A stretch of 41,357 nt of DNA, taken from positions 1 to 41,357 of the forward strand of contig JAOPWV010000057.1 of the NCBI GenBank assembly GCA_025965475.1, written 5' to 3'. Of this stretch, positions 19,030-27,979 are shown one piece after another (the first letter of the stretch is position 1; each line of letters opens with the position of its first letter). Both the position numbers and the translations under genes were made by a program. The notes under the pieces were generated by a model. The model saw only the letters and a program-made list of their open reading frames with translations. It was not told where the DNA came from and searched no databases. Source of the DNA: Frankiales bacterium. GTDB lineage: Bacteria; Actinomycetota; Actinomycetes; Mycobacteriales; SCTD01.

Positions 19030-20105
19030 GCGGTCTCCTCGCCCGCCAGCGCGGCGGCATTGTCGGCGTCGACGAGCGACTGGATGACCGCGTCGAGGTC
19101 ACCGTCGAGCACCTGGCTCAGGTTGTTCGCCTTGTAACCGCTGCGGTGGTCGGCGACCCGGTTGTCCGGGAAGTTGTAGGTCCGGACCTTCTCGCTGCGG
19201 TCCACGGTGCGGATCTGCGCGCCGCGCACGGCCGAGTCCTTGGCGGCCTGCTCGTCCAGTGCGAGCGCCAGCAGCCGGGCCCGCAGGACGCGCATGCCGG
19301 CCTCGCGGTTCTGCAGCTGGGACTTCTCGTTCTGCATCGAGACCGTGACGCCGGTGGGCAGGTGCGTGATGCGCACGGCCGAATCCGTCGTGTTGACGCT
19401 CTGACCGCCCGGGCCACTGGAGCGGTAGACGTCGATGCGCAGGTCGTTCTGGTCGATGGTGACGTCGACCTCCTCGGCCTCCGGGAGCACGAGGACGCCC
19501 GCCGCCGAGGTGTGGATGCGGCCCTGCGACTCGGTCACCGGGACCCGCTGCACGCGGTGGACGCCGCCCTCGTACTTCAGCCGGCCGAACACCGGGTTCG
19601 CGGGATCGCGGCTCTTCACGGCGAGTTGGATGTCCTTGTAGCCGCCGAGCTCGCCCTCGGTCGCGCTGACCAGCTCGGTCTTCCACCCCTGCTGCTCGGC
19701 GTACCGCGTGTACATCCGCACCAGGTCGCCGGCGAACAGCGCGGACTCGTCGCCGCCCTCGCCGGCCTTGACCTCGAGGATCACGTCCTTGGCGTCGGCG
19801 GGGTCCTTGGGGATGAGCAGGTCGCGGATCCGGGCATCCAGCGTCTCGATGGAGGCCTGCAGCTGCTCGGCCTCGACCGCGAACTCCGGGTCCTCGGCCG
19901 CCATCTCCCGGGCGGCTTCCAGGTCCTCCGTGGCGCCCTGCTGCTCGCGGATCGCGGCGACCAGCGGGCCGAGCTCGGCGTACCGGCGGCCGAGCTCACG
20001 GGCCCGCGCCTGGTCGCCGTGCACGGCTGGGTCGGCGAGCTGGTCCTCGAGCTCGGCGTACTCCGCCAGCGCGTTGTCGACCGGGTTGCCGAGTTGCTCG
20101 GCCAC
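19026..20105 (-). CDS. prfA: Peptide chain release factor 1
   Basis: Reads UAA and UAG stop codons and triggers peptide release on the ribosome. 359 residues, the usual RF1 length. The GGQ catalytic loop is in [20 protein letters not shown]; its Gln is the target of the PrmC encoded next. The codon-recognition motif of RF1 is the PxT type; [18 protein letters not shown] contains PVT. GTG start at 20105 preceded by GAGGGAG. It is separated from rpmE by a hairpin. Confidence 0.97.
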   Translation of the reverse strand: MAEQLGNPVDNALAEYAELEDQLADPAVHGDQARARELGRRYAELGPLVAAIREQQGATEDLEAAREMAAEDPEFAVEAEQLQASIETLDARIRDLLIPKDPADAKDVILEVKAGEGGDESALFAGDLVRMYTRYAEQQGWKTELVSATEGELGGYKDIQLAVKSRDPANPVFGRLKYEGGVHRVQRVPVTESQGRIHTSAAGVLVLPEAEEVDVTIDQNDLRIDVYRSSGPGGQSVNTTDSAVRITHLPTGVTVSMQNEKSQLQNREAGMRVLRARLLALALDEQAAKDSAVRGAQIRTVDRSEKVRTYNFPDNRVADHRSGYKANNLSQVLDGDLDAVIQSLVDADNAAALAGEETA

Positions 20106-20138
20106 GTCTACTGCTCCCTCGTAGGTCCGGACACGACA

Positions 20139-20173
20139 GCGGCGCCCGTCCCCGTCTGGGGAGCGGGCGCCGC
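20139..20173 (-). terminator. Hairpin between rpmE and prfA
   Basis: Arms 20139-20148 and 20164-20173 form a 10-bp GC stem, extended inside by a further cccc/gggg pairing with a one-base bulge. It lies just after the rpmE stop on the same strand. Without a U-tract it could be a partial terminator, letting a fraction of transcripts continue into prfA. Confidence 0.5.
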
Positions 20174-20180
20174 GACGTCG

Positions 20181-20393
20181 CTACTTCTGGCGCTTGCCGA
20201 AGCGCTGCTCGAACCGGGCCACGCGGCCACCGGTGTCGAGGATCTTCTGCTTGCCCGTGTAGAACGGGTGGCACTGGCTGCAGACGTCGGCGGCGATCTT
20301 GCCGTCACCCTTGGTGCTGCGGGTCGTGAACGTGCTGCCGCAGGTGCAGGTGACGGTCGTGTCGACGTACGTCGGGTGGATATCGGCCTTCAT
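20181..20393 (-). CDS. rpmE: 50S ribosomal protein L31, zinc-binding (C+) type
   Basis: Large-subunit protein that bridges the two ribosomal subunits. 70 residues. Cys16, Cys18, Cys38 and Cys41 (CTC ... CSQC) form the zinc site of the C+ form, as opposed to the zinc-free paralogue induced under zinc starvation. All four ligands are intact. GAGGAG precedes the ATG at 20393. It is flanked by hairpins on both sides, so it is probably a short separate transcript. Confidence 0.97.
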   Translation of the reverse strand: MKADIHPTYVDTTVTCTCGSTFTTRSTKGDGKIAADVCSQCHPFYTGKQKILDTGGRVARFEQRFGKRQK

Positions 20394-20554
20394 GAAGCGG
20401 TGCTCCTCGGGTTGGTGGCCGCCGGGTCGTCCGTGCTGTCGTCAGCAGTGACGGGAACCGGTGCTGCCGTGAGGTGTCCAGTGTGCCAGAGCGGCGCGCT
20501 GAAGGTGGTACGCCGGGTGCAACGCCGGATCGGCCGCAGCCCTTCCCGCGCACA

Positions 20555-20593
20555 CCGACGGCCGGCCACCCACGTGGGGCGACCGGCCGTCGG
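20555..20593 (-). terminator. Hairpin after rho
   Basis: Arms 20555-20565 and 20583-20593 make an 11-bp GC-rich stem that begins 9 nt after the rho stop codon. There is no U-tract. Likely the 3' end of the rho transcript. Confidence 0.5.
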
Positions 20594-20602
20594 CGTACGG
20601 GG

Positions 20603-22672
20603 CTAGTCCTGGTTGACGGTCGTCTTCTGGATCTGCATGAGGAACTCGACGTTCGTACGCGTCGACTTCATCTTGTCGAGCAGCAGCTCCAGGCTGGCGC
20701 CGGTGTCGAGCGCGTGCAGCACCCGGCGCAGCTGCAGGACGATCCGCAGCTCCTCGGGAGCGAGCAGGATCTCCTCCTTGCGGGTACCGGAGGCGTCCAC
20801 GTCGATCGCCGGGAAGATGCGCTTGTCCGCGAGCCTGCGGTCGAGCTTGAGCTCGGCGTTACCCGTGCCCTTGAACTCCTCGAAGATGACGGTGTCCATC
20901 GCCGAGCCGGTCTCGACCAGCGCGGTGGCGAAGATCGTCAGCGACCCGCCGTTCTCGATGTTGCGGGCCGCACCGAGGAAGCGCTTCGGCGGGTAGAGCG
21001 CCGCCGAGTCGACACCACCGGTGAGGATGCGGCCGCTGGCCGGGGCACCCAGGTTGTAGGCGCGGCCGAGGCGGGTGATCGAGTCGAGGAGCACGACCAC
21101 GTCGTGGCCGAGCTCGACCAGGCGCTTGGCCCGCTCGATGGACAGCTCGGCGACGGTGATGTGGTCCTGCGGCGGCCGGTCGAAGGTCGAGGCGATGACC
21201 TCGCCCTTCACCGAGCGCCGCATGTCGGTGACCTCTTCAGGCCGCTCGTCGACGAGGACGACCATGAGGTGGACCTCAGGATTGTTCGTCGTGATCGCGT
21301 TGGCGATCGCCTGCATGACCATCGTCTTGCCGGCCTTCGGCGGGCTGACGATCAGGGCGCGCTGGCCCTTGCCGATCGGCATCACCAGGTCGATGACACG
21401 GGTCGTGAGGATGCCCGGCTCGGTCTCGAGCCGCAGACGGTCCTGCGGGTACAGCGGCGTGAGCTTGGTGAAGTCGGGGCGCTTGTGCGCCTCGGACGGG
21501 TCCAGGCCGTTGACGCTGTCGAGCCGCACGAGCGCGTTGTACTTGTCCTTGCGCTCGCCCTCGCGCTGCTGCCGTACGGCGCCGGTCACCGCGTCACCGC
21601 GGCGCAGGCCGTACTTGCGGACCTGGGACAGCGAGACGTAGACGTCCGACGGTCCGGTGAGGTAACCGCTGGTGCGGATGAAGCCGTAGTTGTCGAGGAT
21701 GTCCAGGATCCCGCCGACCGGGATGAGGACGTCGTCCTCGCTGATGACGGGATCCGCCTCGTTGCCGAAGCGCTCGCCACCGGCGCGGCCGGTCCGGTTG
21801 CGACGGCCGCGCTCGCGGAACCGGCCGCGCCGGCTGCCGAACTCGTCCTCGTCGTCGCGGGGCGGTCCGCCGCCGTCGCGGTCCTGGCGGGGAGGACCCT
21901 GCCGGTCCCGGCCCTGACCCTGGTCGCGGTCCCGGCTCTGCCGGTCGCGCGGCGGACGGTCGCCCTGCGGACGGTCGCCCTGCGGACGGTCGCCCTGGGG
22001 GCGCTCACCCTGCTGGCGGTCGCCCTGGGGGCGCTCACCCTGCTGGCGGTCGGCCTGGGGGCGCTCACCCTGCTGGCGGTCCGACCGGTCGTCGGCCGTG
22101 GCGGGCGCGCCGCCCTCGGCCTGCTGGGAGAGCCGCTCCTGGCGGCGTGCCTCACGCTCGAGGAACCGCTCGCGGCCACGGTCGATCCGCTCCGGGCGGT
22201 CCCCGTCCTCGGAGCCGTCCTCGGAGCCGTCCTGCGACCCGTCGTGGGCGGGGGCCGACGTCGCGGCACCGTCCTGGGCGGCCGGGGCGGCCTCGGGCGT
22301 GGGGTCCTGCTGTGACGGCGCGGACCCGGCAGGCGCCGTATCGGCACCACGACGGGACCGCCTCGCGGCGGGCGCGGTTTCGGCGCCGGTGTCGGCAGCC
22401 GCGGCGGGAGTGCCGCCACCCGTGCCGGCGCCTTGGCGTTCCTGGATGGCTTCGATGAGCTGGCTCTTGCGCAGCCGGCCGACGCCGCTGATGCCCAGCT
22501 GGCCCGCGAGGGTCTGCAGCTCCGGGAGCACCATGGCGGCGAGCCCGCCGCTGGTGGCCCTGCGGCGGACGCGCGCAGGGGGGGCCGTGGCGGTGTCGCT
22601 CGCGGCGGGGACGTCCTGCGCGGTCGCGGCGGAAGTGCCGGACCCGGTCAGGAGGTCACTGGTGTCGGTCAA
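20603..22672 (-). CDS. rho: Transcription termination factor Rho with basic low-complexity insert
   Basis: Hexameric RNA helicase that ends transcription. I start at TTG 22672 because GGGAGGAA lies 5 nt upstream; the frame continues further but that part is not protein-like. The 689 residues begin with a Rho N-terminal helical domain ([20 protein letters not shown]). Then comes a long Arg/Gln/Asp/Gly/Pro-rich insert (roughly 100-290) holding decapeptide repeats [10 protein letters not shown], then the RNA-binding cold-shock fold ([19 protein letters not shown]). The ATPase core has P-loop SPPKAGKT near 440 and the Q- and R-loop region (LGRAYN ... [20 protein letters not shown]). Such inserts are known in actinobacterial Rho proteins and extend RNA binding. 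All core motifs are intact. Confidence 0.97.
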   Translation of the reverse strand: MTDTSDLLTGSGTSAATAQDVPAASDTATAPPARVRRRATSGGLAAMVLPELQTLAGQLGISGVGRLRKSQLIEAIQERQGAGTGGGTPAAAADTGAETAPAARRSRRGADTAPAGSAPSQQDPTPEAAPAAQDGAATSAPAHDGSQDGSEDGSEDGDRPERIDRGRERFLEREARRQERLSQQAEGGAPATADDRSDRQQGERPQADRQQGERPQGDRQQGERPQGDRPQGDRPQGDRPPRDRQSRDRDQGQGRDRQGPPRQDRDGGGPPRDDEDEFGSRRGRFRERGRRNRTGRAGGERFGNEADPVISEDDVLIPVGGILDILDNYGFIRTSGYLTGPSDVYVSLSQVRKYGLRRGDAVTGAVRQQREGERKDKYNALVRLDSVNGLDPSEAHKRPDFTKLTPLYPQDRLRLETEPGILTTRVIDLVMPIGKGQRALIVSPPKAGKTMVMQAIANAITTNNPEVHLMVVLVDERPEEVTDMRRSVKGEVIASTFDRPPQDHITVAELSIERAKRLVELGHDVVVLLDSITRLGRAYNLGAPASGRILTGGVDSAALYPPKRFLGAARNIENGGSLTIFATALVETGSAMDTVIFEEFKGTGNAELKLDRRLADKRIFPAIDVDASGTRKEEILLAPEELRIVLQLRRVLHALDTGASLELLLDKMKSTRTNVEFLMQIQKTTVNQD
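21946..22080 (-). repeat. In-frame 15-bp and 30-bp tandem repeats in rho
   Basis: Three 30-bp units (21991-22020, 22021-22050, 22051-22080) are identical except for one base and encode the decapeptide [10 protein letters not shown] or a near copy. Beside them are 15-bp units at 21961-21975 and 21976-21990 (exact) and a diverged copy at 21946-21960, coding for DRPQG. All units are multiples of three, so copy-number changes would keep the frame. Confidence 0.9.
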
Positions 22673-22727
22673 GGAGATTCCTCCCAATGGGCCGCCCGGC
22701 CGCGGTCGCGGCGGAGCGGGAGGTGCA

Positions 22728-22778
22728 GCCGGTCCGGGTCTGGAACCCGGTCCGGCGGGGCCTCGCCGAACGGCGAGG
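22728..22778 (-). promoter_or_regulatory. Two adjacent hairpins in the rho leader
   Basis: Hairpin A has arms 22728-22739 and 22745-22756 (11 of 12 pairs, 5-nt loop). Hairpin B has arms 22761-22767 and 22772-22778 (7 bp, loop gaac). They sit 50-110 nt upstream of the rho start on the transcribed strand and may serve as an attenuator or a pause site. Confidence 0.4.
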
Positions 22779-22976
22779 TGCTTGGGACCATCGCCCTCGC
22801 TGCTGGCCGACGTACGGGCCACCACGGTGTCCGGGTGTTCGCGCCGGCCACTCGACAACGACCCTCTGGCCGGGGCCAGCGAGCGGGAGGACAGACGGAG
22901 CGCATCGACCAGCACAGGCTGATCGGCTGCTCACGGCGAGCACACGGCCCCGGGAGGGGGCTACTGGTGCATGCCC

Positions 22977-23005
22977 AGCGTAACCATGCTGGACGTTCTG
23001 CACAA
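22977..23005 (-). promoter_or_regulatory. Weak promoter candidate for rho
   Basis: Minus strand TTGTGC (23005-23000), 17-nt spacer, TACGCT (22982-22977). The -10 fits TANNNT and the -35 keeps only TTG. The start would be near 22970, giving a leader of about 300 nt. Confidence 0.3.
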
Positions 23006-23042
23006 CATCGGGCGGTCGCCGCGTGTTCCGGTCGCCCCGGAA

Positions 23043-23945
23043 TCACCCGATCGGGACGACCTGTGCGCCTTCCGCGGCCACGGACAACGCCAGCGCCGTC
23101 CACCCGCGGGGACACTTCGCGGCGACCGCGTCCGCCTCCGCGTCGCCCACCAGCGCCAGCACGGTCGGTCCGGCGCCCGAGATGACCGCCGGCACACCGG
23201 CCGCGCGCAGCTGCTCGACGAGCTTGGCGCTGCGCGGCATCGCGGAGGCACGGTACTGCTGGTGGAGGCGGTCCTCGGTGGCCGCGAGCAGCAGCTCCGG
23301 CATTGCGGTCAGGGCCGTCGGGAGCAGCGCGGCGCGCGCCGCGTTGCCGGCGGCGTCACCGAACGGCACGGTCTCCGGGAGCAGGCCGCGCACCTTCTTC
23401 GTCGAGCTCTTCGTGGTGGGGATGAAGGCGACCGGCGCCAGGTCCGGATGCGCGTCGAGGCGCAGTACCTGCACCGGGTCCCCCCACGCGAACGTCACCC
23501 CGCCGCGCAGGCAGGCCGCGACGTTGTCCGGGTGGCCCTCCAGGTCGGTCGCCAGCGCGAGGGCGGCGTCGTCGTCGAGCAGCTCGTCGCCGCCGAGCAC
23601 CAGCGCCCTGGCCGCGATGACGGCGGCGCAGATCGCCGCGGAGGACGACCCCAGGCCGCGGGCGTGCGGGATGCGGTTGGCGCAGACGACCTCGAGCCCG
23701 CGCGGCTGGCCACCGAGCCGGTCGAAGGTCTCGCGCAGGGACGACACGACGAGGTGCCGCCGGTCGCGGGGCACGTCGTCGGCCCCTTCGCCCGCCACGT
23801 CGACGGCCAGCCCGCTGTCGGCGACCCGGACGACGACGTCGTCGTACAGGCTCAGCGCGAGGCCGGCACTGTCGAACCCGGGGCCGAGGTTGGCGCTCGT
23901 CGCGGGGACGCGGACGCGGACCGGCGCAGCGCGGAACGAGGGCAC
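23043..23945 (-). CDS. thrB: Homoserine kinase
   Basis: Phosphorylates homoserine with ATP, the step before threonine synthase. 300 residues of the GHMP kinase family. The N-terminal substrate segment is VPATSANLGPGFDSAGLALS (14-33), the ATP loop is IPHARGLGSSSAAICAA (about 92-108), and the C-terminal motif is SGAGPTVLAL. GTG start at 23945; the ribosome site is weak and the gap to thrC is 15 nt, so it is likely translated from the operon mRNA. Confidence 0.96.
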   Translation of the reverse strand: MPSFRAAPVRVRVPATSANLGPGFDSAGLALSLYDDVVVRVADSGLAVDVAGEGADDVPRDRRHLVVSSLRETFDRLGGQPRGLEVVCANRIPHARGLGSSSAAICAAVIAARALVLGGDELLDDDAALALATDLEGHPDNVAACLRGGVTFAWGDPVQVLRLDAHPDLAPVAFIPTTKSSTKKVRGLLPETVPFGDAAGNAARAALLPTALTAMPELLLAATEDRLHQQYRASAMPRSAKLVEQLRAAGVPAVISGAGPTVLALVGDAEADAVAAKCPRGWTALALSVAAEGAQVVPIG

Positions 23946-23960
23946 GTCAGGCGGGCCGGA

Positions 23961-25031
23961 TCACGCGAGGCCGAGCGCGCCCGCGGCCGCCTCGGCGTTC
24001 GCGTCCACGGTGACCGGCTTCGGCGCGCCGGCGATCGCCCAGTCCGGGTCCTTCAGGCCGTTGCCGGTGACGGTGCAGACGACCCGCTCCCCCGGGCGGA
24101 CGAGCCCGGCTGCGTGCGCCTGCAGGAGGCCGGCAACGCTGGCCGCGGAGGCCGGTTCGACGAACACGCCCTCCTTCTGGGCGAGCAGCCGGTACGCCGA
24201 CAGGATCTGGCGGTCGGTGACCGCCTGGATGTCGCCGCCCGACTCGTCGCGGGCCGCGACAGCCTGCTTCCACGAAGCCGGGTTCCCGATGCGGATGGCG
24301 GTCGCGATCGTCTGCGGCGACGCGACCGGCGAGCCGGTGACGATGGGGGCGGCGCCGGCGGCCTGGAAGCCGAGCATCCGGGGCGCCACGCCGTACTCGG
24401 TATAGCCCTTCCAGTACGCCGTGATGTTGCCCGCGTTGCCGACCGGCAGGCAGTGCACGTCCGGCGCACCGCCGAGCACGTCGACGATCTCGAAGGCGGC
24501 GGTCTTCTGGCCCTCGATCCGGAACGGGTTGACCGAGTTGACCAGCGTGACCGGGTAGTTCTCGGACAGCTCACGGCACAGCGTCAGACAGTCGTCGAAG
24601 TTGCCCTTGACCTGCAGCAGCCGCGCGCCGTGCACGAGCGCCTGGGCCAGCTTGCCGAGCGCGATCTTGCCGTCCGGCACGAGCACGGCACAGGTCAGGC
24701 CACCCTTGGCGGCGTACGCCGCGGCCGACGCGCTGGTGTTGCCCGTCGACGCGCAGATGACCGCCCGGCTGCCCTCTTCCAGCGCCTTGCTGATCGCCAT
24801 CGTCATGCCGCGGTCCTTGAAGGACCCGGTGGGGTTGAGGCCCTCGACCTTGAGGTGGACGTCACAGCCGGTGAGCTCGGACAGGTGCTCGGCCCGCAGG
24901 AGCGGCGTCGCCCCCTCGAGCAGCGTCACGACCGGCGTCGCCTCGGACACGGGCAGCCGGTCGCGGTACTCCTCGATGAGACCGCGCCAGCCCGGACGGG
25001 CCGCCACTGCCCCGCTGACGGATGCGGTCAT
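23961..25031 (-). CDS. thrC: Threonine synthase
   Basis: PLP enzyme that converts O-phosphohomoserine to threonine. 356 residues, the short class typical of actinobacteria. The PLP lysine is Lys72 in [11 protein letters not shown] (66-76); the phosphate-binding loop [13 protein letters not shown] follows. The GNAGNI motif ([13 protein letters not shown]) binds the substrate region. Its ATG shares one base with the hom stop (TGATG), so it is coupled to hom. Confidence 0.96.
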   Translation of the reverse strand: MTASVSGAVAARPGWRGLIEEYRDRLPVSEATPVVTLLEGATPLLRAEHLSELTGCDVHLKVEGLNPTGSFKDRGMTMAISKALEEGSRAVICASTGNTSASAAAYAAKGGLTCAVLVPDGKIALGKLAQALVHGARLLQVKGNFDDCLTLCRELSENYPVTLVNSVNPFRIEGQKTAAFEIVDVLGGAPDVHCLPVGNAGNITAYWKGYTEYGVAPRMLGFQAAGAAPIVTGSPVASPQTIATAIRIGNPASWKQAVAARDESGGDIQAVTDRQILSAYRLLAQKEGVFVEPASAASVAGLLQAHAAGLVRPGERVVCTVTGNGLKDPDWAIAGAPKPVTVDANAEAAAGALGLA

Positions 25032-26320
25032 CAGGTGCCCTCCACTCGCATGACGGACGCGACAGCCCGGACGCTGTCGAGATCCCGCAGATCGTTGACC
25101 ACTGCCTGCAGCGCCGCGTCGGTCGCCGTGTGCGTGACGACGACGAGACTCGCGTCGCCGGCATGACCCTCCTGGCGGACCGTGCGGATGGACACGTCGT
25201 GCGTCGCGAACGCGTTCGCGACCGAGGCGAGGACGCCGGCCTTGTCGGTCACGTCGAGGCTGATGTGGTACTTCGTGACCACCTCACCCATCGGGCGGAT
25301 CCGCAGATCGGCGTACGCGGACTCGCCCGCACCGCGCGCACCCGACAGGGCGTTGCGCGCGACGGCGACGAGGTCGCCCAGGACCGCGCTGGCGGTCGGC
25401 GAGCCGCCGGCGCCGCGGCCGTAGAACATCAGCTGGCCGGCACTCGCCCCCTCGACGAACACCGCGTTGTAGGCCTCACGGACGCTGCCCAGCGGGTGGG
25501 TGCGCGGGATCATCGCGGGGTGGACGCGTACGCCGACGGCGTTGCCGTCCTTCTCGGCGATGGCCAGCAGCTTGACCACGCAGCCCATCTCCTTGGCGCT
25601 GGCCACGTCCGCGGCCGTCACCTCGGTGATGCCCTCGCGGTGCACGTCCGCGGCGGTCACGCGGGTGTGGAACGCGAGCCCGGCGAGGATCGCCGCCTTG
25701 GCTGCGGCGTCGAAGCCCTCGACGTCCGCGGTCGGGTCCGCCTCGGCGTAGCCGAGCGCGGTGGCCTCGTCCAGGGCCTCGGCGAACCCCATGCCCGCCT
25801 CGTCCATGCGGGTCAGGACGAAGTTGGTCGTGCCGTTGACGATCCCCATGACCCGGGTGATCTGGTCGCCGGCCAGGGACTCGCGCAGCGGCCGCAGCAG
25901 CGGGATCGCACCGGCCACCGAGGCCTCGTAGTACAGGTCGGCGCCGGACTCCCGGGCCGCGGCGTACAGCGTGGCGCCGTCCTCCGCGAGCAGCGCCTTG
26001 TTGGCGGTGACCACGCCCTTGCCGGCGCGCAGCGCGGCCAGCAGCAGCGTCCGGGCCGGCTCGATCCCACCGATCACCTCGACGACGAGGTCGATGTCGT
26101 CGCGGGCCACGAGGCCGGCCGCGTCGGTCGTGAACAGGCTGTCGTCGACCGGCAGGTCGCGGTCCTTCTGCAGGCGGCGCACGGCGATGCCGGCGATCTC
26201 GAGCGGGGCGCCGATGCGGGCCGCCAGATCGTCGGCGGACGAGTGCAGCAGCCGCACGACCTCGGCACCGACGGTGCCGCAGCCGAGCAGGGCGACGCGG
26301 AGCGGGCGCTGATCGGCCAT
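25031..26320 (-). CDS. hom: Homoserine dehydrogenase with ACT domain
   Basis: Reduces aspartate semialdehyde to homoserine with NAD(P)H, the branch point to threonine and methionine. 429 residues. The N-terminal Rossmann fold has [12 protein letters not shown] (11-22). The catalytic region contains [16 protein letters not shown], and [18 protein letters not shown] closes the domain. A C-terminal ACT domain ([20 protein letters not shown]) normally mediates threonine feedback. I start at ATG 26320, which shares a base with the stop of the small upstream gene. Confidence 0.96.
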   Translation of the reverse strand: MADQRPLRVALLGCGTVGAEVVRLLHSSADDLAARIGAPLEIAGIAVRRLQKDRDLPVDDSLFTTDAAGLVARDDIDLVVEVIGGIEPARTLLLAALRAGKGVVTANKALLAEDGATLYAAARESGADLYYEASVAGAIPLLRPLRESLAGDQITRVMGIVNGTTNFVLTRMDEAGMGFAEALDEATALGYAEADPTADVEGFDAAAKAAILAGLAFHTRVTAADVHREGITEVTAADVASAKEMGCVVKLLAIAEKDGNAVGVRVHPAMIPRTHPLGSVREAYNAVFVEGASAGQLMFYGRGAGGSPTASAVLGDLVAVARNALSGARGAGESAYADLRIRPMGEVVTKYHISLDVTDKAGVLASVANAFATHDVSIRTVRQEGHAGDASLVVVTHTATDAALQAVVNDLRDLDSVRAVASVMRVEGT

Positions 26321-26607
26321 CAGATGACCTGGACCGGGTCGTGGACGGTGCTCGTGCAGCACGTGCAGGTACGGCCCGCGGCGCGGGCAGTGCTCGCAGC
26401 GGCCCGCAGCTGACGTCGTACGGCGGCGAGGGCGGCGGCCACGAAGGCGAGGACGACCACGACGTACCCCGTCAGGGCCACCGGGCCACCCAGGCGGCCG
26501 GCGACGGCGCCGGCCATGGCCAGCACGCCGACGGCGGCGAGGAGGAACGGCACGGCGACCTGCCTGGGAACGGGGATCACGCGCGCCGGCCCTGGGCCGG
26601 CAGCCAC
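26320..26607 (-). CDS. Small two-TM membrane protein between lysA and hom
   Basis: About 95 residues with two hydrophobic helices (VAVPFLLAAVGVLAMAGAVA and VALTGYVVVVLAFVAAALAA) and a Cys-rich tail (RTCTCCTSTV). No family is recognised. Similar small membrane genes appear between lysA and hom in other actinobacteria. The start is uncertain. GTG 26607 is the first in-frame start outside lysA but has no ribosome site. GTG 26580 would give 86 aa and overlaps the stop of a 22-codon reading frame by 4 nt (GTGA), the junction style used elsewhere in this operon. The stop overlaps the hom ATG (TGATG). Confidence 0.6.
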   Translation of the reverse strand: MAAGPGPARVIPVPRQVAVPFLLAAVGVLAMAGAVAGRLGGPVALTGYVVVVLAFVAAALAAVRRQLRAAASTARAAGRTCTCCTSTVHDPVQVI

Positions 26608-26616
26608 TTCGCGATG

Positions 26617-26652
26617 CTCATCGGGCTGCTCATCGGGCTGCTCATCGGGCTC
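26617..26652 (-). repeat. Three tandem 12-bp repeats just after lysA
   Basis: The unit ctcatcgggctg (plus strand) is present at 26617-26628, 26629-26640 and 26641-26652; the last base of the third copy differs. On the minus strand each copy holds an ATG in the same frame. The array starts 1 nt after the lysA stop codon. Confidence 0.85.
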
Positions 26653-26653
26653 C

Positions 26654-27979
26654 TCACTCCATGTCCAGGCGCAGCAGGTCGTCCTCGGTCTCCCGCCGGA
26701 CCAGCAGGCGGGCGGCGCCCCCCGCGACCGCCACGACCGGCGGCCGGGGGACGTGGTTGTAGTTGCTCGCCATCGAACGGTGGTAGGCCCCACTGGCGGG
26801 GACCGCCACCAGGTCACCGGGCGCCAGGTCGGCGGGCAGCGGCACGTCGTGCACGACGATGTCGCCGCTCTCGCAGTGCTTGCCGGACAGCGTCACGTTG
26901 TGCGGCTCCGCGGTGGAACGCCGCGAGGCGAGTACGGCGGTGTAGCGCGCGTCGTACAGCGCGGTCCGGATGTTGTCGCTCATGCCGCCGTCGATGCTGA
27001 CGTAGGTGCGCAGGCCGGGCAGCTCCTTGACGGTCCCGACCTCGTACAGCGTCACGGTCGTCGGCCCGGCGATGGCCCGGCCCGGCTCGACGGACAGGCG
27101 CGGCAGGGCGAGCGACGCCGCGGCACACTCCCGCTCGACGATCGCGCGGAGCCCGGCCGCGAACTCCGCGACCGGCATCGGGTCGTCCGCGGACGTGTAG
27201 GCGATGCCCGTGCCGCCGCCGAGATCGAGCTCGGGCAGCTCGATGCCGTGCTCGTCGCGGACGGCCGCGAGCAGCCCGACCATCCGGTGCGCGGCGAGGG
27301 AGAACCCGCGGGTGTCGAAGATGTGCGAGCCGATGTGGCAGTGCAGGCCGGCCAGCTCGAGCGACGGCAGGCCCAGCACCCGGCGGACGGCCTCGGCCGC
27401 GGCGCCGCTGGCGAGGGAGAACCCGAACTTCTGGTCCTCCTGCCCGGTCTGCACGAACTCGTGGGTGTGTGCCTCGACGCCGGGCGTCACGCGGATGAGC
27501 ACGCGCTGGCGGACACCGGCGGCCTCGGCCAGGGCGGCCAGCCGGACGATCTCCTCGAACGAGTCGACGGCGATGCGGCCGACGCCGTACGTGAGGGCCC
27601 GCTCGAGCTCGGCGCGGCTCTTGTTGTTCCCGTGGAAGGTCAGCCGCTCGGCGGGGAAGCCGGCGCGCTCCGCGACGGCGAGCTCGCCACCGGTGCAGAC
27701 GTCGAGCCCGAGACCCTCCTCGGCCACCCAGCGGGCGACCGTGGTGCACAGGAACGCCTTGCCCGCGTAGAAGACGTCGGCGCCGGCGAAGGCCTCACGC
27801 CAGGCCCGGCAGCGCCCCCGGAAGTCGTCCTCGTCGAGGATGTACGCCGGGGTGCCGAACTCCGCCGCGAGGTCGCGCACGTCGAGCCCGCCGAGGGTGA
27901 GCACGCCGTCGGCCGTGCGGGCCGCGGTGACGGGCCAGACCGCGGGCTCCAGGTCGGTCTGCTGCTGGACGACGGTCAC
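26654..27979 (-). CDS. lysA: Diaminopimelate decarboxylase
   Basis: PLP enzyme that decarboxylates meso-diaminopimelate to lysine. 441 residues. The PLP lysine is Lys74 in [16 protein letters not shown] (116-121), the CHIGSHIFD strand (214-222) and GGGTG (254-258) follow; the catalytic cysteine from the partner subunit is Cys369 in GKHCESGD. All are intact. I start at GTG 27979, which overlaps the argS stop by 4 nt (GTGA) and has CGGAG upstream; the frame runs on upstream inside argS but without family sequence. Confidence 0.95.
   Translation of the reverse strand: MTVVQQQTDLEPAVWPVTAARTADGVLTLGGLDVRDLAAEFGTPAYILDEDDFRGRCRAWREAFAGADVFYAGKAFLCTTVARWVAEEGLGLDVCTGGELAVAERAGFPAERLTFHGNNKSRAELERALTYGVGRIAVDSFEEIVRLAALAEAAGVRQRVLIRVTPGVEAHTHEFVQTGQEDQKFGFSLASGAAAEAVRRVLGLPSLELAGLHCHIGSHIFDTRGFSLAAHRMVGLLAAVRDEHGIELPELDLGGGTGIAYTSADDPMPVAEFAAGLRAIVERECAAASLALPRLSVEPGRAIAGPTTVTLYEVGTVKELPGLRTYVSIDGGMSDNIRTALYDARYTAVLASRRSTAEPHNVTLSGKHCESGDIVVHDVPLPADLAPGDLVAVPASGAYHRSMASNYNHVPRPPVVAVAGGAARLLVRRETEDDLLRLDME

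Larger units (their letters stand above)
22673..23042 (-). other. Long rho leader region
   Basis: These 370 bases between thrB and rho hold no recognisable gene. A weak promoter candidate is near its thrB-proximal end and two hairpins lie within 110 nt of the rho start. Frames that cross it in either direction have no family-like sequence. Rho genes in other bacteria are often autoregulated by early termination in a long leader, which would fit. Confidence 0.5.

Noticed and set aside
21946-22080. Regular repeats that could suggest a CRISPR array
   Set aside because: The units are directly joined with no spacers and lie in frame inside rho.
22971-25166. Plus-strand open frame of 731 codons opposite thrB and thrC
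   Set aside because: It lies antisense to two clear enzymes and shows only low-complexity Arg/Gly/Asp/Val sequence. Similar shadows opposite glyA/wecA, hom and lysA were dropped for the same reason.
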